NCBI GenBank assembly: GCA_045603545.1 | Contig: JAZUMG010000017.1 | Location: forward strand, 1-64,000 | Direction: 5' to 3' | Origin: CAAGNP01 sp045603545 | GTDB taxonomy: Bacteria; Bacteroidota; Bacteroidia; Bacteroidales; UBA932 | DNA: 64,000 nucleotides | Shown here: piece by piece, positions 26,217 to 33,408 of the stretch | How positions within the stretch are numbered: the stretch's first letter is position 1 | Layout of the letters: the number at the start of each line of letters is the position of its first letter | Position numbers and translations under genes: made by a program | Notes under the pieces: generated by a model | The model's database searches: none | The model's input: only the letters and a program-made list of their open reading frames with translations | Told to the model about the DNA's origin: nothing

Positions 26217-27011
26217 ATGAAACAATATCTCGATCTACTCAATAAAATAACTCAGGAGGGGACTTTGAAGCACGACAGGACAGGTGTTGGGACCAAGTCT
26301 ATCTTCGGATATCAGATGAGGTTTGATCTTTCGAAAGGATTTCCACTACTGACCACCAAGAAAGTTCACCTCAAATCGATCATTTATGAACTTTTGTGGT
26401 TCATAAAGGGTGATACCAACATCAAATACCTGCACGATCACAAGGTGACCATCTGGGATGAGTGGGCAGATGAGAATGGCGATTTGGGCCCTGTATATGG
26501 CCACCAGTGGCGCTCTTGGGCAGGTGCAGACGGAAAATCGATTGACCAGCTCTCAGAGGTGATCAATTCCCTCAAGAACAACCCTGACTCACGCCGCCAT
26601 ATCGTCTCTGCCTGGAATGTTTCTGAGGTCTCAAAGATGGCTCTCCCTCCTTGCCATGCCCTCTTCCAGTTCTATGTGGCAGACGGGAAACTCTCTTGTC
26701 AGCTATACCAGAGGAGTGCAGATGTATTCCTTGGAGTTCCATTCAATATTGCCTCATATGCCCTCCTGACCATGATGATTGCGCAGGAGTGCGGATATGG
26801 TCTTGGTGATTTTGTGCATACATTGGGCGATGCCCATATCTATACAAATCACTTTGAACAGGTACAGACCCAGCTCGAAAGGGAACCCAGAGAACTCCCT
26901 GTGATGAAGCTCAATCCGGAAGTGAAGAGTGTATTTGACTTCGACTATGAGGATTTTACCCTCGAAGGTTATGATCCTCATCCACTAATCAAAGCACCTA
27001 TTGCAGTTTAG
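26217..27011 (+). CDS. thyA: thymidylate synthase
   Basis: Converts dUMP to dTMP using methylene-tetrahydrofolate. The 264-residue protein has the nucleophile Cys146 in LPPCHALFQFYV, the phosphate-binding RRHIVSAWNVSE, the QRSADVFLGVPFNIASYA segment and the conserved C-terminal PIAV. It stops 1 base before folA, which regenerates the tetrahydrofolate used here; the pair is an operon. Confidence 0.98.
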   Translation: MKQYLDLLNKITQEGTLKHDRTGVGTKSIFGYQMRFDLSKGFPLLTTKKVHLKSIIYELLWFIKGDTNIKYLHDHKVTIWDEWADENGDLGPVYGHQWRSWAGADGKSIDQLSEVINSLKNNPDSRRHIVSAWNVSEVSKMALPPCHALFQFYVADGKLSCQLYQRSADVFLGVPFNIASYALLTMMIAQECGYGLGDFVHTLGDAHIYTNHFEQVQTQLEREPRELPVMKLNPEVKSVFDFDYEDFTLEGYDPHPLIKAPIAV

Positions 27012-27012
27012 T

Positions 27013-27507
27013 ATGTTATCAATAATAGTGGCAATAGCATCCAATAATGCTATCGGTAAAGGGAATGATATGCCCTGGCATATCTCGGAGGATCTCAAAT
27101 ATTTCAAAAGGGTAACCTCCGGGCATGCAGTGATAATGGGGACCAACACATTTGCATCCATAGGTTCCAGACCCCTTCCCAAAAGGAGAAATATAGTGGT
27201 GAGCAAGAGGCAGCCCGAGGGTCTGAGAGATGGTGTTGAATACTTCAATTCTTTGCCTAAGGCAATAGAGTCAGCCTGTGCCCAGGATGAGGAGGTTTTC
27301 ATTATGGGTGGAGGGATGATATATGCAGCGGCCCTCCCATTGGCAGACAGGCTCTATATCACAGAGGTGGAGACAGTGATTGATGATGCGGAGGTTTTCT
27401 TCCCTGCGATAGACAAGAATATATGGCGTGAGGTTTCGCGCAGCGAGCAGTTTACCGATGAGAAATCGGGGCTCAAATTTTCATTTGTAGTATACAATAA
27501 AAGATAA
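27013..27507 (+). CDS. folA: dihydrofolate reductase
   Basis: NADPH-dependent reduction of dihydrofolate, recycling the product of ThyA. From the ATG at 27013 it has 164 residues, typical for the enzyme. Motifs: SIIVAIASNNAIGKGNDMPWH (substrate and Met20 loop), DLKYFKRVT with the conserved acidic residue, VIMGTNTF (NADPH site) and FIMGGGMIYAAAL. The longer frame from TTG 27001 would run into thyA and is not needed. The NSS transporter gene starts 2 bases after the stop. Confidence 0.96.
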   Translation: MLSIIVAIASNNAIGKGNDMPWHISEDLKYFKRVTSGHAVIMGTNTFASIGSRPLPKRRNIVVSKRQPEGLRDGVEYFNSLPKAIESACAQDEEVFIMGGGMIYAAALPLADRLYITEVETVIDDAEVFFPAIDKNIWREVSRSEQFTDEKSGLKFSFVVYNKR

Positions 27508-27509
27508 AA

Positions 27510-28856
27510 ATGGCAAAAAGAGACAGTTTCAGTGGCAGATTCGCAGTTTTAGTGGCCCTTATCGGATCTGCTGTAGGGCTTGGAAATCTATGGAGATTCC
27601 CATACCTGGTGGGGACCAATGGTGGTGCAGCGTTTATCATCATATATTTGTTTTTCGTATTTGTCCTTTGTACCCCAATAGTCTTTTCAGAGTTTCTGAT
27701 GGGGCGTAGGACCCAATCCAACACTTTCGGAGCATACAAGCAACTTGCTCCCGGTACCAAATGGAACTGGGTGGGGCTTCTGGCAGTAATCAGTGCCACT
27801 TGTGTCCTCGCTTTTTACTCTGTGGTGGGTGGATGGACCATAGATTATCTGATAAAGGCTGTAACCTTCAAATTTACTACATCTGACCAGGGTCAACTGA
27901 CCACGATGTTCACTGACTCTGTATCAAGTGTGTGGGAACCGCTTATGTATCTGGCACTTTTCCTCTGCTTTACCTGTTTTGTGGTAATCAAAGGTATAAA
28001 GGGTGGTATAGAGAAGTTTTCAAAAATGGTGATGCCTCTCCTTTTTTTCCTCGTTGTGGCCATAGCTGTGAACTCCCTTATGCTCCCGGGGAGCCAGAAA
28101 GGGGTGGACTTCCTTCTGAAACCGGATTTTTCCAAAGTTACAGCAGAGACCTGTCTCAATGCATTGGGCCAGGCATTCTTCTCTTTGAGTATCGGATGCG
28201 GCACCATTATGACATATGCATCTTATGTGAGCAAAAAAGAGAATATTGCCCTTACATCTTCTCTGACAGGTTTGTTTGACACCCTTTTCGCTTTGATAGC
28301 AGGGCTCGCAATTATGCCTGCAGTATTTGCATACGGAATCTCTCCATCAGAAGGTCCGGGTCTGGTGTTCATCACCCTCCCACACATCTTTGCGCAGATG
28401 CCTGGTGGATCTGTCATTGCAATAGCATTCTTCCTGATCCTCTTCATCGCAGCCATCACCTCATCCATCTCTCTTCTTGAGGTCCCTGTGGCATATCTGA
28501 AGGAGGAGTTCAATATGAGCAGGACCAAATCTGTCCTTGTTTGTATTTTTGTCCTTATGGGACTTGGTACCCTCAGCTCCCTTTCTCAGGGAGTGCTGGC
28601 CGATTTCAAGATCTTCGGCCTCAACTTCTTCGATCTTTTCGATTTCATGTCTGCCAACATATTTATGACAGGTGGTGGGTTGCTTCTGGTGATCTTTGTG
28701 GGCTGGAAGCTGAAGAAAGAGGACTTTATGGATGAGATGTCAAATGGAGGTACCCTCAAGATCAAGAGATGGTTCCTCGAGGCTGTTTATTTTATTGTAA
28801 AATATGTGGCACCGCTTGTAATCATTGCGATAGCGATAGCAAGTATTATCAAATAA
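27510..28856 (+). CDS. sodium-dependent transporter, NSS (SNF) family
   Basis: A 448-residue LeuT-fold symporter of the neurotransmitter:sodium family, normally taking up amino acids or related amines with Na+. The first helix carries the family signature GSAVGLGNLWRFPYLVGTNGGAAF, which supplies Na+ and substrate contacts. About 11-12 hydrophobic helices run to the C-terminus. Substrate not predictable. It starts 2 bases after folA and may be transcribed with it. Confidence 0.92.
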   Translation: MAKRDSFSGRFAVLVALIGSAVGLGNLWRFPYLVGTNGGAAFIIIYLFFVFVLCTPIVFSEFLMGRRTQSNTFGAYKQLAPGTKWNWVGLLAVISATCVLAFYSVVGGWTIDYLIKAVTFKFTTSDQGQLTTMFTDSVSSVWEPLMYLALFLCFTCFVVIKGIKGGIEKFSKMVMPLLFFLVVAIAVNSLMLPGSQKGVDFLLKPDFSKVTAETCLNALGQAFFSLSIGCGTIMTYASYVSKKENIALTSSLTGLFDTLFALIAGLAIMPAVFAYGISPSEGPGLVFITLPHIFAQMPGGSVIAIAFFLILFIAAITSSISLLEVPVAYLKEEFNMSRTKSVLVCIFVLMGLGTLSSLSQGVLADFKIFGLNFFDLFDFMSANIFMTGGGLLLVIFVGWKLKKEDFMDEMSNGGTLKIKRWFLEAVYFIVKYVAPLVIIAIAIASIIK

Positions 28857-28866
28857 CATTTACATT

Positions 28867-30273
28867 ATGAAAAAGCTCATCATCATTTTGGCACTTCCCT
28901 TCCTGATGGCTGGGTGTGCAGAGAAAAACAGACTCTCTGACAAGGAGTACTACCATCAGATAGTCAAGGAACTCTCGTCGGACCAATATTACGGCAGGAG
29001 CAACTACATGGACGGCGATGTTAAGGCCGCCAAATATATTATTGGTGAGCTTAAAGCACTTGGAGTGGCCCCTGCACCTGCCCAAAGCCATGAAGAGGTG
29101 GCTGTTCAGCCAGCAAACAAAAGTCTGATATCCCCTTGTGGGGCAGGCAGATGGTCAGACGGATCGGCTGAGGATCTTGCATATCTCCAACACTTCTCAT
29201 ACCCTATGAATGTGTTCAGAGGGGCAATGGAGGTGACTGTGGATGGAGACACCCTTGAGGCTACAGTTGATTATGTGGTCAAAGAGTTCTCGAAAGGTGC
29301 CAAAGGGGTCTATGATGTGGCATATATTGACAATAAATACCTTACTTCCAAAGGGCTTGTGAAATATCTTGACAGCGGGAAGTTCAGGAACTCATTTGTA
29401 GTACTTGACTGGGACTACTATCAGGCAAATCTCGATTTCCATCCTCAGGAGAGGTATATGCCATACCTTATGCCACTTGAGAATGTGGGAGGTGTTATCC
29501 TTAAAGGGGGTTCGGAATCCCTTTTCCCATACTTCAAGGCGAGGAGTTATTACACAACCAATATGCCAGTCCTCCTCACAAACAATACTTTCCCTTCAGG
29601 TGCCAGAAAGATATCTGTCAATATAGAGAATGAGGTGATCCCAGTTCATGACGCACACAATATTGTAGCATATATCCCTGGAACCAAGAATCCTGAGAAA
29701 TGTCTCATGCTCTCTTCCCACTACGACCACTTGGGGGTTATGGGTGCTGAAAATGTTTTCAACGGGGCCAATGATGATGCCTCGGGTGTGGCAATGATGC
29801 TTCTGTTGGCACGCCACTTCCAGGAGAACAGACCGGATTACTCTGTGATGCTGCTCTTTACCGATGGAGAGGAGGAGAACCTTCTCGGTGCGTTCTACTA
29901 TGCTGAAAATCCAAGACTCCCTCTTGAAGATATATTTGCGTATGTGGAGATAGACATGATCGCAGACAATGCAGATCATCTGACCTATCAGATGTCACCG
30001 GAGGGGGAAAAAGTTATGGAGCTTTTCCAGCAGGCCAACAGGGAACTGCCTGAACCATTTGATGCCATCAACCCTGAAGGGCTCAATGATGACAGCGACC
30101 ACTATGCATTTGCACAAAAAAATGTCCCCGTATTCTACATGTCTGTAGACGGGGACTATCATAAATACTATCACACTCCGAGGGATACCTATCAGAATTT
30201 CTGTGATGAGAACTTCGACAGGTTCTACGGGATGTTGTTGGGATTTAGCTCAAAAGCCTCTTCACTGTACTAG
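28867..30273 (+). CDS. M28-family zinc aminopeptidase, lipoprotein
   Basis: A 468-residue lipoprotein (lipobox MAGC, Cys17) of peptidase family M28. Zinc and catalytic residues fit the family: SSHYDHLG (His, Asp), NGANDDASG (bridging Asp), DGEEENLLG (catalytic Glu and zinc Glu), EIDMIADN (Asp) and KYYHTPRDT (His). A protease-associated-like insert lies between about 120 and 260. It probably trims peptides in the periplasm or at the cell surface. Its 3' end overlaps the converging yqeY gene by 29 bases. Confidence 0.9.
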   Translation: MKKLIIILALPFLMAGCAEKNRLSDKEYYHQIVKELSSDQYYGRSNYMDGDVKAAKYIIGELKALGVAPAPAQSHEEVAVQPANKSLISPCGAGRWSDGSAEDLAYLQHFSYPMNVFRGAMEVTVDGDTLEATVDYVVKEFSKGAKGVYDVAYIDNKYLTSKGLVKYLDSGKFRNSFVVLDWDYYQANLDFHPQERYMPYLMPLENVGGVILKGGSESLFPYFKARSYYTTNMPVLLTNNTFPSGARKISVNIENEVIPVHDAHNIVAYIPGTKNPEKCLMLSSHYDHLGVMGAENVFNGANDDASGVAMMLLLARHFQENRPDYSVMLLFTDGEEENLLGAFYYAENPRLPLEDIFAYVEIDMIADNADHLTYQMSPEGEKVMELFQQANRELPEPFDAINPEGLNDDSDHYAFAQKNVPVFYMSVDGDYHKYYHTPRDTYQNFCDENFDRFYGMLLGFSSKASSLY

Positions 30274-30694
30274 AGATTACGCGGCCATCTGCCTGACCGG
30301 CAAGTTTTTTGGTGGCTACACCCATCACCTTGCCCATATCGGCCATAGATGACGCGCCAACCTCGGTGATAATCTCTTTTACAGCAGCTTCTACCTCCTC
30401 TTCGCTAAGTGCCTTGGGGAGGTATTTTTCCATTACAGCTGCCTCTGCAAGTTCATTCTCTGCAAGCTCAGGACGATTCTGCTCAGTGTATATTGCAGCA
30501 GACTCCTTGCGCTGTTTCACCAGCTTCTGGATTATTTTTACAAGTTCTCCATCCTCAATGGTATCTTTCTGGCCACCCTCTGCAGTTTTTGCGAGGAGGA
30601 TGGCAGCTTTGATACCGCGGATAGAGGCCAAAGCCACTTTGTCCTTTGCAAGCATAGCGGCCTTGAGGTCGTTCTGTATCTGTTGTTCCAACAT
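30245..30694 (-). CDS. yqeY: GatB/YqeY domain protein
   Basis: A 149-residue all-helical protein with the YqeY fold found at the C-terminus of GatB, which there helps tRNA-dependent amidotransfer. Typical segments: LKAAMLAKDKVALASIRGIKAAI at the start and MGKVMGVATKKLAGQADGRVIS near the end. I take the ATG at 30694; the frame opens at TTG 30703. The gene follows aspS by 15 bases, a sensible pairing because some organisms need AspRS and amidotransferase activity together, though that link is inference. Function of free-standing YqeY is not settled. Confidence 0.88.
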   Translation of the reverse strand: MLEQQIQNDLKAAMLAKDKVALASIRGIKAAILLAKTAEGGQKDTIEDGELVKIIQKLVKQRKESAAIYTEQNRPELAENELAEAAVMEKYLPKALSEEEVEAAVKEIITEVGASSMADMGKVMGVATKKLAGQADGRVISSTVKRLLS

Positions 30695-30709
30695 ATTCTT
30701 CAAAATTTA

Positions 30710-32482
30710 TTATTCATGTTTCTCTGCTTTGCTCTCAAGGAAAAGCTCATCCATCTGCACCTGGTCGATATATGAAGGTGAGTCGATCATCACGTCGCGG
30801 CCCTGATTGTTCTTAGGGAATGCGATATAGTCGCGGATGGTCTCCTGACCGCCGAACAGTGAGCATACGCGGTCAAAACCGAATGCCAATCCGCCGTGAG
30901 GAGGTGCGCCGAATTTGAATGCGTTGATGATGAAGCCGAATTTGTACTCTGCATCCTCTTTAGAGATGCCAAGTACCTCGAACATCCTCTCCTGCATAGC
31001 TGCTTCGTGGATACGGATAGAACCACCACCAAGCTCAGTACCATTGAGGACAAAGTCGTATGCGTTTGCGCAAACTTTCTCAAGATCCTCTTTCTTATCA
31101 CTGTAGAAGAGATCCAAGTGCTCTGGTTTTGGAGCGGTGAATGGATGGTGCATTGCGTAGAAGCGCTGGGTCTCGTCGTCCCACTCTACAAGAGGGAAAT
31201 CCACTACCCATAGAGGTGCGAAGTTGAATGGATCGCGGAGGCCGAGGCGGTTACCCATCTCGATACGGAGTACGCCAAGCATGTTCTGGGTTTTTCTCTT
31301 GGCACCGCAGAGAACCAAAAGCATATCACCTTTCTGTGCACCGAGTCTCTCTGCCACTGCCTGAAGCTGTTCAGGGGTGTAGAATTTGTCTACAGATGAT
31401 TTGATTGAGCCATCCTCATTGATCTTGATATATACAAGGCCTTTGGCACCTACCTGAGGTCTTTTTACCCATTCGGTGAGTTCGTCGATCTGTTTGCGGG
31501 TGTAGGCTGCAGTACCCTCCACATTGATGGCGCCGACATACTCTACGCTGTCAAATACAGAGAAGCCGTGTCCTTGTACCAGGTCTGTGATCTCGTGAAT
31601 CTTCATTCCGAAACGGATATCTGGTTTGTCGCTGCCGTAGAAGTCCATAGCATCGTACCAGCTCATACGTGGGATAGGGTTAGGGATCTCTACGTTGAGG
31701 ATGTTCTTGAAGAGTCTTCTCATCATACCCTCAAATGTATTGAGTACATCCTCCTGCTCTACGAAAGACATCTCGCAGTCGATCTGGGTGAACTCAGGCT
31801 GACGGTCAGCACGGAGGTCCTCATCGCGGAAGCAGCGTACGATCTGGAAATAGCGGTCGTAACCTGCCACCATAAGGAGCTGTTTGAAGGTCTGAGGTGA
31901 CTGTGGAAGTGCGTAGAACTGACCAGGGTTCATACGTGAAGGGACCACGAAGTCACGTGCACCCTCAGGGGTAGATTTGATAAGGTATGGGGTCTCGATC
32001 TCAAGGAAGCCTTCACCATCCAGGTAGTTGCGTACCTCGTGAGCGAGTTGGTGACGGAGTTTGATGGCCTTCTGAAGTGGGTTACGGCGAAGGTCAAGGT
32101 AACGGTATTTTGCACGAAGCTCCTCACCGCCGTCGCTCTCATCTTCGATGGTGAAAGGAGGGGTATTGGCTTTATTCAGTACTTTAATCTCTGAAAGGGA
32201 GATTTCGATATCTCCTGTAGCCATTTTGCCGTTCTTGCTCTGGCGTTCGATAACAGTACCGGTCACCTGGATAACCCATTCACGACCCAGGGAAGAGGCT
32301 GTCTCTATAAGTTCAGGGGCTGCTGATGCATCCACTACCAGTTGGGTGATACCGTAGCGGTCACGAAGGTCGACGAATGTCATGCCGCCAAGTTTTCTCG
32401 ATTTCTGTACCCATCCGGCCAAGGTCACGCTCTGGCCTGCATTTGAGATGCGGAGCTCCCCGCAATTGTGAGTTCTGTACAT
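30710..32482 (-). CDS. aspS: aspartyl-tRNA synthetase (bacterial type)
   Basis: Class II synthetase charging tRNA-Asp. The 590-residue length and the GAD insertion domain mark the bacterial type. Visible: N-terminal OB fold (SVTLAGWVQKSRKLGGMTFVDLRDR), motif 2 region RCFRDEDLRADRQPEFTQID, GAD insertion (about 290-420), and motif 3 GGLAFGFDR. It is the first gene of a minus-strand pair with yqeY, set against the prevailing plus direction, with its own promoter at 32521-32528. Confidence 0.97.
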   Translation of the reverse strand: MYRTHNCGELRISNAGQSVTLAGWVQKSRKLGGMTFVDLRDRYGITQLVVDASAAPELIETASSLGREWVIQVTGTVIERQSKNGKMATGDIEISLSEIKVLNKANTPPFTIEDESDGGEELRAKYRYLDLRRNPLQKAIKLRHQLAHEVRNYLDGEGFLEIETPYLIKSTPEGARDFVVPSRMNPGQFYALPQSPQTFKQLLMVAGYDRYFQIVRCFRDEDLRADRQPEFTQIDCEMSFVEQEDVLNTFEGMMRRLFKNILNVEIPNPIPRMSWYDAMDFYGSDKPDIRFGMKIHEITDLVQGHGFSVFDSVEYVGAINVEGTAAYTRKQIDELTEWVKRPQVGAKGLVYIKINEDGSIKSSVDKFYTPEQLQAVAERLGAQKGDMLLVLCGAKRKTQNMLGVLRIEMGNRLGLRDPFNFAPLWVVDFPLVEWDDETQRFYAMHHPFTAPKPEHLDLFYSDKKEDLEKVCANAYDFVLNGTELGGGSIRIHEAAMQERMFEVLGISKEDAEYKFGFIINAFKFGAPPHGGLAFGFDRVCSLFGGQETIRDYIAFPKNNQGRDVMIDSPSYIDQVQMDELFLESKAEKHE

Positions 32483-32520
32483 ATATTTTTTAGATTTTGA
32501 TTTCTCTATAATTCAACCGA

Positions 32521-32528
32521 CAAAAATA
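32521..32528 (-). promoter_or_regulatory. -7 element of the aspS promoter
   Basis: On the minus strand TATTTTTG matches TAnnTTTG exactly and lies 38 bases before the aspS ATG. The nearest -33-like ATTG (32545-32548) is only 16 bases away, so the match is partial. Confidence 0.4.
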
Positions 32529-32588
32529 ATAAAAATCACGATATCAATGGTGAATAGTGGTGGTAATTTGTATACTAACATAAAAACA

Positions 32589-32626
32589 AATCCCATGACG
32601 TAATTCATTGAATCTGTCATGGGGTT
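32589..32626 (-). terminator. orphan minus-strand hairpin terminator
   Basis: Arms AATCCCATGAC (32589-32599) and GTCATGGGGTT (32616-32626) form an 11-bp stem with one G-U pair. On the minus strand it runs into TGTTTTTA, a terminator tail. Fourteen bases, TAAAAACAAATCCC (32581-32594), are identical to the mrp terminator at 50183-50196. No minus-strand gene lies upstream of it. Confidence 0.6.
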
Positions 32627-32677
32627 AAAAGTCTACAAATGGAATATTACAGTTTTTCTATTTCCTCTTTGCTTTAA

Positions 32678-32715
32678 TATTTGAAATTGTATTTGTATAT
32701 TTGAAATTGTATTTC
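32678..32715 (+). repeat. 20-bp-period direct repeat before the surface operon
   Basis: ATATTTGAAATTGTATTT occurs twice (32678-32695 and 32698-32715) with a 20-base period. The second copy provides an exact -7-type TATATTTG (32696-32703), 19 bases before the ATG at 32723. Two helical turns of spacing suit a dimeric or paired regulator; this is inferred from geometry. Confidence 0.5.
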
Positions 32716-32722
32716 CAATCCT

Positions 32723-33406
32723 ATGGGCTCCTTTTTCAAATATGCTCTCGGGATATTTCTTTTAAGTGTCCCTGCTCTGTTGCTTTCTCAGCAGCGGTAT
32801 GATTATAATGAGGAGGTGGGTTTTGATTCACCAATCTACAGAGGTGAGATTGCAGACAAGTATAGTTTCCCTTTTATCGGTACTGTATATGCTTATTCGG
32901 ATGAATTTGAGATGGGAGATCTCGAGTTTAACGGTAAGATGTATTATGGGCTTATGATGAATTTAAACAGCCATAAGGGTGAGCTATATGTGAGAATAGG
33001 TGAGACTAAAGATTGTATAGCATTGAAAAATAGCCTTGTGGGTGATTTTAATATTGGAGAGAGGAGGTATACTGCATTATTTGGAGAGAGGGGGATAGAG
33101 GGGCTTGCTCCGGGGTATTATCAAGTGCTATATGAAGGTAAGGACATGATTCTCAAACAGATCGACCGAAAAATATATGATCATACAGACTTCTCGTCCG
33201 GAAATATAACCAAGGCCTTCGCCCTTAAAGTCAAATATTGGCTGGTAAAAGATGGTATGGTCAAGCAGATCAGAAGGGAGAGGGACTTGCAGCGTGAGTA
33301 CAAGAGTTTCAAAAAGGATATAAGATCGTATATGAGTCTCCATTCGGAGAATGATATGGACAGCAATCTGGTGTATTTAATGTCTATGGTGGAGGGGGCG
33401 CATTGA
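32723..33406 (+). CDS. secreted protein of unknown family
   Basis: A 227-residue protein with signal peptide (KYALGIFLLSVPALLLSQQ). I do not recognise the family. The mature part is acidic and strand-rich at first (YSFPFIGTVYAYSDEFEMGDLEFNGKMYYG, then GELYVRIG), and the last 60 residues are basic and helical (KQIRRERDLQREYKSFKKDIR). It is the first gene of the operon with a TonB-dependent receptor, starting 3 bases before it, so it probably works at the cell surface or in the periplasm with that receptor. Confidence 0.7.
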   Translation: MGSFFKYALGIFLLSVPALLLSQQRYDYNEEVGFDSPIYRGEIADKYSFPFIGTVYAYSDEFEMGDLEFNGKMYYGLMMNLNSHKGELYVRIGETKDCIALKNSLVGDFNIGERRYTALFGERGIEGLAPGYYQVLYEGKDMILKQIDRKIYDHTDFSSGNITKAFALKVKYWLVKDGMVKQIRRERDLQREYKSFKKDIRSYMSLHSENDMDSNLVYLMSMVEGAH

Positions 33407-33408
33407 TT

